Positions 5,987-13,233 of a DNA stretch of 14,009 bases are shown piece after piece. The stretch is from an uncultured Lachnospiraceae bacterium (GTDB lineage Bacteria; Bacillota_A; Clostridia; Lachnospirales; Lachnospiraceae): the NCBI GenBank assembly GCA_947175285.1, contig CAMWMM010000067.1, positions 1 to 14,009 of the forward strand. Direction: 5' to 3'. Each line of letters starts with the position of its first letter. Position 1 is the stretch's first letter. The notes below the pieces were generated by a model. The model did no database searches. It worked only from the letters and a program-made list of their open reading frames with translations, and was not told the DNA's origin. Made by a program: the position numbers and the translations under genes.

Positions 5987-7066
5987 TTACTTCCCGCTCT
6001 TCTTGTTTTTATTCTTATATTCTTTGCAGCTCATTCCTGCAATTTCCTTTAAATCAGCATCCATCATCATTGCAACTAAGCCTTTGAAATCAACATTTCT
6101 TTTCCATCCGAGTTCTTTCTCAGCTTTTTCACAATTACCCCACAAAAATTCCACTTCCGCAGGACGATAAAATTCAGGGTTGACATCCACTAACAGTTTT
6201 CCGGTTTCCGCATCATAACCTTTTTCATTTACGCCGCTTCCCTCCCATCTGATTTGAATGCCCAATTCACTAAATGCAGCTTCCACAAATTCCCTGACCG
6301 TATGCGTTTCATTTGTTGCAAGGACATAATCATCCGGCTTGTCCTGCTGTAACATTAACCACATACCCTGCACATAATCTCCTGCAAATCCCCAGTCACG
6401 CTTTGCATTCATATTGCCGAGAGAGAGCTTCTGCTGTTTCCCTGCAATAATATTCGCAATTGCCAGTGTAATTTTTCTGGTAACAAAATTTTCCCCTCTT
6501 CGCGGAGATTCATGATTGAATAAAATACCGTTACAGGTGAACATATTATAAGATTCTCTATAATTAACCGTAATCCAGTAGGAATACAATTTCGCAGCGC
6601 CATACGGACTCTTGGGATAAAAAGGCGTTTTCTCACTCTGCGGCGCTGTTTCCGGAATACCGCCGAATAATTCTGAAGTGGACGCCTGATAGTATCTGCA
6701 GTTTCCGCCATTGACGCGAATCGCCTCTAGTAATTTTAATGTGCTTACGCCTGTCGCTTCCGCCGTATATTCCGGTACTTCAAAAGAAACACCGACATGC
6801 GACTGCGCCGCCAGATTATATACTTCCGTCGGACGAATTTCCGCAATCAGACGCATCAGGTTACTGGAATCCGTCGTATCTGCAAAGTGTAGGAAAAATT
6901 TTATTTTATTGTAATCAGACTGTATAATATGGTCGATTCTTGCCGTGTTTGTAATACTGTGTCTGCGGATAAGACCGTGCACCTCATATCCTTTTTCTAA
7001 TAAAAATTCTGCCAGATAAGAACCGTCCTGACCTGTAATACCTGTTATTAATGCTACTTTCTGCAT
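5987..7066 (-). CDS. gmd: GDP-mannose 4,6-dehydratase
   Basis: A 359-residue NAD(P)-dependent extended short-chain dehydrogenase. It converts GDP-D-mannose to GDP-4-dehydro-6-deoxy-D-mannose, the branch point to GDP-L-fucose, GDP-D-rhamnose and related sugars. The nucleotide-binding site is GITGQDG (9-15), followed by HGLIRR. The active-site set is Thr130 and Glu132 (ASTSELFG), Tyr155 and Lys159 (SPYGAAK). [17 protein letters not shown] is the typical Gmd substrate region. The length is normal. ATG 7066 is chosen because GGAGG lies six bases upstream; a start at 7084 would add six unsupported residues. It is the first gene of a minus-strand operon with the 590-residue membrane protein, under a strong promoter that diverges from an AraC-type regulator. 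No fcl or other partner reductase lies beside it. Confidence 0.95.
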   Translation of the reverse strand: MQKVALITGITGQDGSYLAEFLLEKGYEVHGLIRRHSITNTARIDHIIQSDYNKIKFFLHFADTTDSSNLMRLIAEIRPTEVYNLAAQSHVGVSFEVPEYTAEATGVSTLKLLEAIRVNGGNCRYYQASTSELFGGIPETAPQSEKTPFYPKSPYGAAKLYSYWITVNYRESYNMFTCNGILFNHESPRRGENFVTRKITLAIANIIAGKQQKLSLGNMNAKRDWGFAGDYVQGMWLMLQQDKPDDYVLATNETHTVREFVEAAFSELGIQIRWEGSGVNEKGYDAETGKLLVDVNPEFYRPAEVEFLWGNCEKAEKELGWKRNVDFKGLVAMMMDADLKEIAGMSCKEYKNKNKKSGK

Positions 7067-7129
7067 AGTAATCCTCCATTCCATCTATTCTTCCGTTATC
7101 TCACGATAATTTTGTGTAACATTTTGCTA

Positions 7130-7158
7130 TTCCATAAGGGAGTATACTATTGTATAAT
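7130..7158 (+). promoter_or_regulatory. Probable promoter of the AraC-type regulator
   Basis: TATAAT (7153-7158) with TTCCAT (7130-7135) 17 bp upstream. The -35 is weak, as expected for an activator-dependent or autoregulated gene. It interleaves with the gmd promoter on the other strand. Confidence 0.5.
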
Positions 7159-7169
7159 ATTTGTATCAA
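7141..7169 (-). promoter_or_regulatory. gmd operon promoter
   Basis: On the minus strand TTGATA (7164-7169) and TATACT (7141-7146) are separated by exactly 17 bp. Transcription should start near 7134, about 68 bases before the gmd ATG. Confidence 0.72.
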
Positions 7170-7171
7170 CA

Positions 7172-7203
7172 TAAAATATTGCGACATAATAGTAAAATAT
7201 TGC
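7172..7203. repeat. Tandem 11-bp direct repeats, 21-bp period: likely AraC-type binding sites
   Basis: TAAAATATTGC occurs at 7172-7182 and 7193-7203, exactly 21 bp apart (two helical turns). This is the usual spacing of direct-repeat half-sites bound by AraC-family regulators. Relative to the gmd start they lie at about -38 to -69, abutting the -35 box; relative to the regulator gene they lie just downstream of its predicted start. The arrangement would allow activation of gmd and repression of the regulator. Confidence 0.6.
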
Positions 7204-7225
7204 TATCTGGGAAAGGGTTAAAAAA

Positions 7226-8062
7226 ATGGCTAAATCCACCTCTAACCGCATCATTGCAACACCGTCTTCCTATGCCAAAGAACATTATTTATATGTGCAG
7301 GAAGTCGGCACCCTGCAAAGTCTGGAACCGCATATCAGCCAACGGCAGAATCTGAACTCCTATCTTTTTTTTATTGTGCTGGAGGGCAGCGGGTATGTTT
7401 CATATTGTGATAACCGCTTTCATATTACGACAGGCGACTGTATCTGGTTAGACTGTACAAAACCATATTCCCATGAAAGCAGCGCCGCAGACCCGTGGAG
7501 CCTTATGTGGGTGCATTTTTACGGAAAAGAAACCGCTCCTTTTTACGAAAACTTTTTAAAGCATTCCTGCTCTTTTTTATTTCATCCGCAGAATACGACG
7601 CTTTTTACAGATGTTCTGCAGCATTTATATCAGGTTCATTCCGCAAAATCCTCCTTAATGGAACTGTATGCCAACCGTTATCTCACGGACCTTATAACTT
7701 TATGCTTTACCGAAAATATTATGGAAAATCAGGAAAAATCTTCCATTCCCTCCAAGTTGGAACAGGTACATAACTACCTCGACGAGCATTATGCGGAAAA
7801 AATAAATCTGGAAGACTTATCTTCCAGATTCTTTATCAGTAAATTTCATCTGTCCAGAGAATATAAAAAAATATACGGCATCACGCTCGGAAATGATTTG
7901 ACGTCCAAACGCATTTCCCATGCCAAATCCATGCTGCGCTTTTCCGATGCCTCCGTAGAAAGCATTGCGCTGGACTGTGGTTTTCAGGAAGCAGGATACT
8001 TCATTAAAGTATTTAAAAAAGCGGAAAGCATGACGCCGCTCGAATACCGTAAAAAATGGTAG
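7226..8062 (+). CDS. AraC-family transcriptional regulator
   Basis: The 278-residue product has two domains. Residues about 20-160 form a cupin-like sensor (AraC_binding type), with LFFIVLEGSGYVSYCDN and ITTGDCIWLDC marking the small jelly-roll strands. Residues about 178-278 form the double helix-turn-helix: INLEDLSSRFFISKFHLSRE, then DASVESIALDCGFQEAGYFI, ending in the classic MTPLEYRKK. Sensors of this kind usually bind a sugar or similar small ligand. It diverges from gmd across 159 bp holding overlapping promoters and two repeats 21 bp apart, so it most likely controls gmd and itself. The ribosome site AAAGGG lies nine bases before the ATG. The gene converges on the DUF212 gene with 33 bases between them and no clear terminator. 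Confidence 0.93.
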   Translation: MAKSTSNRIIATPSSYAKEHYLYVQEVGTLQSLEPHISQRQNLNSYLFFIVLEGSGYVSYCDNRFHITTGDCIWLDCTKPYSHESSAADPWSLMWVHFYGKETAPFYENFLKHSCSFLFHPQNTTLFTDVLQHLYQVHSAKSSLMELYANRYLTDLITLCFTENIMENQEKSSIPSKLEQVHNYLDEHYAEKINLEDLSSRFFISKFHLSREYKKIYGITLGNDLTSKRISHAKSMLRFSDASVESIALDCGFQEAGYFIKVFKKAESMTPLEYRKKW

Positions 8063-8095
8063 CACCGGACACTGCTCGCAACCGGCAAAAGTATG

Positions 8096-8560
8096 TTAAA
8101 GCAGCATGACCTGACAGGTCAGAAAACCAATAATAATGCCCAGTAATGCGCCTATCCATACTTGCAGCGGTGTATGTCCGACAAACTCTTTTAATTTGTC
8201 CTCAACCGACATTTTTGTTCCCATTTCACGGAACAATGTCATCATCTCGTTTAAAACTCTTGCCTGAATCCCTGTCTCTCTTCTGACACCCATAGCGTCG
8301 TGCATCACAATAATTGCCATGATAACAGATATTGCAAAAGCAAAACTCTCACTGCCATACTGCATACCTGCCGCCGTTGCCAAAGCGCATACGGTTGCCG
8401 AATGGGAACTCGGCATACCGCCGCTTCCTACCATTCGTTCCCATACCATTTTTTTCGTAATCAGAAGATGTATTACTGTTTTTGCAACCTGTGCCACAAA
8501 CCATCCCATGACGCCTGCCACAAGTACAGGATTGTGAATGAGTCCCTGTAAAAATGCCAT
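8096..8560 (-). CDS. Divergent PAP2 family membrane protein (DUF212)
   Basis: A 154-residue membrane protein of the DUF212 / YuiD type. SGGMPSSHSATV (46-57) and HDAMGVRRETG (87-97) correspond to the PSGH and SR-H parts of the PAP2 acid-phosphatase signature, with His53, His87 and Arg93/Arg94 as likely active-site residues. There are three or four membrane segments. PAP2 relatives remove phosphate from lipids such as undecaprenyl pyrophosphate or phosphatidate; the substrate of DUF212 members is not established. Its ATG follows the rfbD-like stop by 18 bases, with AAAAGGA 11 bases before it, so it is the second gene of that operon. Confidence 0.9.
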   Translation of the reverse strand: MAFLQGLIHNPVLVAGVMGWFVAQVAKTVIHLLITKKMVWERMVGSGGMPSSHSATVCALATAAGMQYGSESFAFAISVIMAIIVMHDAMGVRRETGIQARVLNEMMTLFREMGTKMSVEDKLKEFVGHTPLQVWIGALLGIIIGFLTCQVMLL

Positions 8561-8578
8561 AGTATCTTAAATCCTTTT

Positions 8579-9421
8579 CTATTGTTCTTTCATATATTTT
8601 GCAATCGCATCATGCCAGTCTGCAAACATAAAATCCGATGTCAGCTTAAACATATAGTTATCCAAAATAGAATACGCCGGACGGGGCGCCTTCGCACCAA
8701 ATTCCTCTGTAGTAATTGGTTCCACCACTGTCTTTTTACCTGCCAGACGAAAGATTTCTTCCGTAAATTCCGCCCAGCTGCAGTCGCCTTCGCAGGTACC
8801 ATGGAAAAGGCCGTAATTTTCCGTCGGCAATAAAAATGCTATCGCCTTTGCCAATTCCTCCGCGCTTGTAGGCGAACCTACCTGGTCTTTTACAACACGT
8901 ACTTTATCATTGGTCTCGGATAAACGCAGCATCGTCTTAACGAAATTTTTTCCGTCTCCGTAAAGCCATGCTGTCCGGATAATGAAATATCTGTCTGCAA
9001 ACTGTCTGACAAAATTTTCACCCGCTAATTTTGTCCTGCCATACATTCCCTGCGGTCCTACCGCATCAAACTCTGTGTAAGGTCTTGTTCCTTTTCCATC
9101 AAACACATAGTCCGTAGAAATATGAATCAGCTTCGCATTTGTTTCCGTTGCTGCAATACTTAAGTTTCTTGGACCTATCGCATTGATTTTGTATGCCTTG
9201 TCCTCTTCTGTTTCACATGCGTCTACGCCTGTATGCGCCGCACAGTTGATAATGGCATATGGTTTTACCTCTCTTGCGAATGACATGACTTCATCAATAT
9301 TCGTAATATCCAGTTCCCCTACATCCGTATTCACCAGTTCATAACGCCCATCATTTGCATACAGTTTATTAACGGCTCTCCCCAACTGCCCGTTACATCC
9401 CGTTACAATAATCTTATCCAT
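8579..9421 (-). CDS. rfbD: dTDP-4-dehydrorhamnose reductase-type protein
   Basis: A 280-residue extended short-chain dehydrogenase of the RmlD_sub_bind family. The cofactor loop is GCNGQLG (8-14). INCAAHTGVDACETE (58-72) is the family marker. The catalytic residues are Thr103 (HISTDYVFDG) with Tyr127 and Lys131 (MYGRTK). Family members reduce dTDP-4-keto-L-rhamnose to dTDP-L-rhamnose with NADPH. Length and motifs are complete. No rmlA, rmlB or rmlC lies in the window, so either they are elsewhere or this enzyme reduces another 4-keto sugar, for example the product of gmd 1.5 kb away. GGAGG lies eight bases upstream of the start. It leads an operon with the DUF212 gene. The symbol reflects family membership rather than proven substrate. 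Confidence 0.9.
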   Translation of the reverse strand: MDKIIVTGCNGQLGRAVNKLYANDGRYELVNTDVGELDITNIDEVMSFAREVKPYAIINCAAHTGVDACETEEDKAYKINAIGPRNLSIAATETNAKLIHISTDYVFDGKGTRPYTEFDAVGPQGMYGRTKLAGENFVRQFADRYFIIRTAWLYGDGKNFVKTMLRLSETNDKVRVVKDQVGSPTSAEELAKAIAFLLPTENYGLFHGTCEGDCSWAEFTEEIFRLAGKKTVVEPITTEEFGAKAPRPAYSILDNYMFKLTSDFMFADWHDAIAKYMKEQ

Positions 9422-9474
9422 TACTTTTTCCTCCGTCTATTTTCTTTTCATAAAATCCGTTTATCATATCTTTT

Positions 9475-9504
9475 ATCATACATCTAAATGGGTATATTTG
9501 TAAA
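9475..9504 (-). promoter_or_regulatory. Probable promoter of the rfbD-like operon
   Basis: On the minus strand TTTACA (9499-9504) and TATGAT (9475-9480) are 18 bp apart, about 55 bases before the ATG at 9421. Confidence 0.55.
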
Positions 9505-9524
9505 GAATTCAGAAAAATCCCAAG

Positions 9525-9569
9525 ATGATGCAACTATGATGCAAAAAGGACACAATTCTTTTGTATAAT
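9525..9569 (+). promoter_or_regulatory. Promoter region of the LysM protein gene with an 11-bp-spaced repeat
   Basis: TATAAT at 9564-9569 is a perfect -10; the hexamer 17 bp upstream (9541-9546, GCAAAA) is a poor -35. ATGATGCAA occurs at 9525-9533 and 9536-9544, exactly 11 bp (one helical turn) apart and overlapping the -35 position. This suggests an activator site. Transcription should start near 9576. Confidence 0.5.
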
Positions 9570-9606
9570 AGTAAATTAATGGAAAACGAAAGATAAGGAG
9601 GCTCCC

Positions 9607-10794
9607 ATGAAAAAAATCCTGTCTGCTTTGATTGTTTTATTATGTACATTATGCCTTTACCACTTTGCCGATACCAATACCAAAAATGTACTTACAAAGT
9701 CCGTCGCCAAACAGAATATCAACCTCCGCCTTATTGGAGAGATAACATATCATTATCAGGAGCCTGCCAAGCCTTCTGCTTCTTTTGGCGTTGATGAATC
9801 CCGCAGCGGCAGAAAAATATATTCGGAAGCAGAAATTTCGGAAACCCCGTTTGCCATATTCGATGAAGAAAACCGTTTGGTTTATACATTAACACATGGA
9901 ACAAGAAGCGCCGCATCTTATCCATACAGCCATGAAGAAGATTTCTATGAACGAAATGACGCAGAGCATACCTGCCGCCACATTTTATATCAAACAGATG
10001 TCCGGTCATATGACTTCTCAGATGATTCATACTATTATGTATATGACAGGAATATGCAGGAAGTTGAGTACTGGCAGTTCTCGGAAACCGGCAATCTGAT
10101 TTCATACCAGCATTATTCCCCAAAACGTATCAGTATATCAACACCTTCTTCCGTGGCAGACGGCACGGTGCTGTTTTTTAACAGTGGATATCTGGCAAAG
10201 TATGATGGAGAATACCTGATGTCGGAATTTTTGCAGCAATACAACCAGCCTTCCTGGACTTACCATGCTTATCAATATGATGATGACGGAAACCGTACTA
10301 TGGAAATCGTTGCAATAGGTAATTATATCACACTCTATACATATGAATACGATGAGGCAGCCGGACAAGTTACCAGATATGAATATCTTGTGGATGTAGA
10401 ATGGGAGCTGACCTGCAAAGACGGCAGCAGCTATTCTTTTTATTCCGGTTATTCTAAGCGGGACACCATTCCTGCCGTTAAGCAAACTGCCGCCGATGGC
10501 ACAGTCCTAACAGAGCTTTTCGATGAGAAAGTATACTTTATAGGGCAAGAAGGTTATCTGATAGCAGAGGAGATAGAAGAAACTGCAATCACCTCCCGAT
10601 ATATCATAGTACAGCCCGGAGATTCTCTCGGGGGCATTGCCAAACAATATTATGGAAACAGCATTTACAGCGACATTCTATATCAGGCAAATCAGCATGT
10701 CATCGGTTTGGATAAAGATATGCTGCTCCCCGGCATGCATCTTTATATACCGGAAATATGGAGTTCCACAGGCGACATTCTTAGCTCTAATTAG
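9607..10794 (+). CDS. Secreted tyrosine-rich protein with C-terminal LysM domain
   Basis: The 395-residue product starts with a signal-like segment MKKILSALIVLLCTLCLYHF and so should be exported. The body (about 45-325) has no recognised catalytic motif. Short beta-like runs such as YQYDDDGNRTMEI and YTYEYDEAAGQVTRYEY (about 222-260) recall RHS/YD repeats. About 41 of 395 residues are Tyr. Residues 331-383 are a LysM: YIIVQPGDSLGGIAKQYYGN, then a helix with ANQHVI and LLPGMHLYIPE. LysM binds peptidoglycan GlcNAc, so the protein should be held at the wall with the YD-like part displayed. AAGGAGG lies six bases upstream of the ATG. No enzyme fold is seen; a structural or ligand-binding surface role is inference. 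Confidence 0.8.
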   Translation: MKKILSALIVLLCTLCLYHFADTNTKNVLTKSVAKQNINLRLIGEITYHYQEPAKPSASFGVDESRSGRKIYSEAEISETPFAIFDEENRLVYTLTHGTRSAASYPYSHEEDFYERNDAEHTCRHILYQTDVRSYDFSDDSYYYVYDRNMQEVEYWQFSETGNLISYQHYSPKRISISTPSSVADGTVLFFNSGYLAKYDGEYLMSEFLQQYNQPSWTYHAYQYDDDGNRTMEIVAIGNYITLYTYEYDEAAGQVTRYEYLVDVEWELTCKDGSSYSFYSGYSKRDTIPAVKQTAADGTVLTELFDEKVYFIGQEGYLIAEEIEETAITSRYIIVQPGDSLGGIAKQYYGNSIYSDILYQANQHVIGLDKDMLLPGMHLYIPEIWSSTGDILSSN

Positions 10795-10795
10795 C

Positions 10796-10913
10796 ACATT
10801 TTGTAGCTTTTTCCAATCTCAACCAACATTTTGTATATTTTTTCAAGTATTTTCTAGTGACGAGTCCTTTTTCTTGTGCTATAATAACAAATGTAGTTTT
10901 TTACGAAAACTGC
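10796..10913 (+). promoter_or_regulatory. Promoter and leader of the DUF3048 lipoprotein gene
   Basis: An extended -10, TGCTATAAT, lies at 10877-10885 with no good -35. Upstream, ACATTTTGTA occurs twice (10796-10805 and 10826-10835), exactly 30 bp apart. A hairpin with arms GTAGTTTT and AAAACTGC (10893-10913) would sit at the very 5' end of the mRNA, where such stems protect transcripts. No clear terminator for the preceding LysM gene is seen. Confidence 0.45.
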
Positions 10914-10962
10914 ATTGATAGAACAACAGGGTTATTCCCCGGAGAGAAAGAGAGGATTTCAG

Positions 10963-12117
10963 ATGAAAAGATTGCAAGCGCTTCTTCTTGTAGCCTTATC
11001 TTCTACTCTTTTATTATTTGGTTGTGGCAAAGAACAAGAAAGAGAAGAGGTTATTGAACCTATTGTCGAACAAGTAGTCATTAACGAACCTGAAACCGTA
11101 GAAGACAACAAAGAAGAACAAGAAGAGACAGCAGATGAAGATGTCCCACCGCAGGAGGGCATGGTTCGCAGCCGTATTACAAATGAATGGGTAACTGAAG
11201 AAGTAAATAATACGCGTCCTGTTACCGTTATGATGCCCAATACAAAAACTGCTGCACAATATGGTATTTCCCAGGCAGATGTTTTATATGAATGTAATGT
11301 TGAAGGCAGTATCACGCGTCTGATGGCGTTGTTCCAGGACTGGAGCGACTTTGACAGACTCGGCAATGTCAGAAGCTGCCGTGACTACTACGTATACTGG
11401 TCTTTTGAATGGGATGCTTTTTACATACATTTCGGCGGTCCGTTCTACATCGATGAAGTTATCAATCGTCCTGATACGGATGATATTGACGGATTATCCA
11501 GCAGTAATTTCTGGCGTGCCAGCGATACAGGCAATTCAACCGATAATGCTTATGTAGACACAAAAGGCATTACGGCAGACATTAATAAACATAACTACAG
11601 CATGACGTACCGTGACGGCTATGCCGATGAACAGCATTACCAATTTGCTTCCGAAAGCGCTCCTAATACCTTGGAACAATACAGTGATGCTATAACGGCG
11701 AATAAAATTGATATGTCCCCTACATATCCGGTAACAAATTGCTACTTCGTATATAACGAAGCTACAGGATTGTATGACAGATACCAGCATTTATCCGGTG
11801 CTGCCGATGGTCCGCATGTTGATAAAGCAAACGGTCAGCAGCTTTCCTTTAAGAATATTTTAATTCAAAACACATATTACGAAGTACGTGACCAAAAAGG
11901 ATATCTTGCATTCCAGTGTATTGACTCCACGAGAGACGGATGGTTCTTCACAAACGGCAAAGGAATCCACGTTAATTGGAAAAAGGCTTCCGATTATGGC
12001 GCAACAAGATATTATGATGACAACGGTAATGAAATCGAATTGAATACCGGTAAGACTATGGTTTGTATCGTAGAAGACGGTGACACGTTCCTTGTAGATG
12101 ATGAGAAAATAAAATAA
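10963..12117 (+). CDS. DUF3048 domain lipoprotein (YerB-like)
   Basis: The 384-residue product is a lipoprotein. MKRLQALLLVALSSTLLLFG leads to a lipobox (LLFGC) with Cys21, followed by an acidic linker (about 23-65) rich in Glu. From residue 85 comes the DUF3048 domain: RPVTVMMPNTKTAAQYGISQ, ADVLYECNVEGSITRLMALF, and GNVRSCRDYYVYWSFEWDAF, HFGG. The second half holds GPHVDKANGQQLSFKNILIQ and GWFFTNGKGIHVNWKK. This matches YerB of Bacillus, whose role is not well known; it sits on the outer face of the membrane. An in-frame ATG at 10915 would give 16 more residues and spoil the signal peptide; ATG 10963 has AGAGG seven bases upstream and is preferred. It is transcribed alone, ending in a bidirectional terminator. 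Confidence 0.92.
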   Translation: MKRLQALLLVALSSTLLLFGCGKEQEREEVIEPIVEQVVINEPETVEDNKEEQEETADEDVPPQEGMVRSRITNEWVTEEVNNTRPVTVMMPNTKTAAQYGISQADVLYECNVEGSITRLMALFQDWSDFDRLGNVRSCRDYYVYWSFEWDAFYIHFGGPFYIDEVINRPDTDDIDGLSSSNFWRASDTGNSTDNAYVDTKGITADINKHNYSMTYRDGYADEQHYQFASESAPNTLEQYSDAITANKIDMSPTYPVTNCYFVYNEATGLYDRYQHLSGAADGPHVDKANGQQLSFKNILIQNTYYEVRDQKGYLAFQCIDSTRDGWFFTNGKGIHVNWKKASDYGATRYYDDNGNEIELNTGKTMVCIVEDGDTFLVDDEKIK

Positions 12118-12130
12118 TACAAAACTAAAT

Positions 12131-12166
12131 AAAAGAAAAGGTGCTTTTCAACACCTTTTCTTTTTT
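12131..12166. terminator. Bidirectional rho-independent terminator
   Basis: Arms AAAAGAAAAGGTG (12131-12143) and CACCTTTTCTTTT (12152-12164) are perfectly complementary over 13 bp around an 8-base loop. A T-run follows on the plus strand (TTTTTTATTC) and on the minus strand (CTTTTCTTTTATTT). It serves both the DUF3048 gene and the convergent hydrolase, whose stop codon begins within three bases of the stem. Confidence 0.92.
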
Positions 12167-13154
12167 ATTCTTTTATGTTCTCTTCTAAAAACGATTTTAT
12201 CGTCTCATAATATGTTTCCGGATCTTTATCCTGTGCCTGTGCATGCCCCGCTCCCTCTATTATCAGAATTTCTTTCGGACAACTTGCTGCCTCATATAAA
12301 TCCTTTGACATTTGAACAGGTATCATTGCATCTTTATCCCCATGAATAAATAGCGTCGGCGTATTGCTTTTTCGTACGGCATTGATGGCGGAAGCATCTT
12401 TCAAATTGTATCCGCCGCGTAATTTAAGAACAACACATGCGGAATCTACTAAAGGAAATGCCGGCAGATAAAACCATTCTTTTATCTTTTCTCCAAACAT
12501 GGAATAAGCATCCGTATAGGCACAATCCGAAATCACCGCAGCAATGTTTTCGGACACATTATCTTCTCCTGTCATCATAAGGGCTGTGGCAGCTCCCATC
12601 GACTGTCCGTGAAGCACAATTCCGGCCTCAGGGTCCTGCCGTAAAATATAATCAATCCAAAGATTACAGTCATAGTGGTCAGTCCATCCCATACCGATAA
12701 AGTCGCCCTCGCTTTCTCCCTGACAGCGCAAATCAGGCACGACAACTTGATATCCTTCTTCATGGTACCAATAAGCAAACGGGTACATCTCCTCTTTCCA
12801 TCCTGTATAACCGTGTAAAATCAATGCCCATTTATGACTATCCTCGTCCGCCGGAAATTCCTCTGCAACCAATATGTAGCCATCCTCTGTCTCTGCCGAA
12901 AGTTTCCTGCACTCCGCCTGCTCTAACCAGTCTTTCGTTTCATTTAAATTTAATTGACGATTGACTTTAATATCCGATGTCTGTACCTGTGCCGCATAAC
13001 TTTCATCCGTAATTCTTTCAAACGCTTCCAGCTTCTCCATAAAAGACGGAACAAGCGCCGCGCTTACAAGAAAATTAACGAGCAGAAAATACAAAATACA
13101 CAGCAACAGCACAACAGAACCTAACACAATTAAGAGTCGTTTTCTTTTTCTCAT
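12165..13154 (-). CDS. Membrane-anchored alpha/beta hydrolase (S9/S33-like)
   Basis: A 329-residue product with an N-terminal anchor (about residues 7-34) after MRKRKR. LILHGYTG (111-118) is the oxyanion segment and DLRCQGESEG (141-150) is typical of this hydrolase type. HGQSMG holds the nucleophile Ser185. FIHGDKDAMIP gives Asp275 and EGAGHAQ gives His304, so the triad is complete. The closest architecture is the membrane-anchored hydrolases often named S9-type or YqkD-like in Firmicutes; esterase or peptidase activity is expected outside the cell but the substrate is unknown. ATG 13154 has AAGGG six bases upstream; the ATG at 13169 does not have a site and is rejected. It converges on DUF3048 at a shared terminator. 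Confidence 0.9.
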   Translation of the reverse strand: MRKRKRLLIVLGSVVLLLCILYFLLVNFLVSAALVPSFMEKLEAFERITDESYAAQVQTSDIKVNRQLNLNETKDWLEQAECRKLSAETEDGYILVAEEFPADEDSHKWALILHGYTGWKEEMYPFAYWYHEEGYQVVVPDLRCQGESEGDFIGMGWTDHYDCNLWIDYILRQDPEAGIVLHGQSMGAATALMMTGEDNVSENIAAVISDCAYTDAYSMFGEKIKEWFYLPAFPLVDSACVVLKLRGGYNLKDASAINAVRKSNTPTLFIHGDKDAMIPVQMSKDLYEAASCPKEILIIEGAGHAQAQDKDPETYYETIKSFLEENIKE

Positions 13155-13233
13155 AAGTTTCCCTTGCAAAAGATTTTGTCTTATCTATATCATAACATAT
13201 TGGTATTAATTATGTTCCGGTAAATTTCGGATA

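Noticed and set aside
8063..8095. Possible terminator between the AraC-type gene and the DUF212 gene
   Set aside because: Only a 4-bp CCGG/CCGG pairing and no T-tract.
9731..10123. 130-codon minus-strand frame opposite the LysM gene
   Set aside because: The plus-strand gene has a signal peptide, a LysM domain and a ribosome site; the minus-strand frame has none and an unlikely composition.
10959..11366. 135-codon minus-strand frame opposite the DUF3048 gene
   Set aside because: Ser/Thr-rich low-complexity product typical of reverse reading of an acidic linker; DUF3048 on the plus strand is certain.
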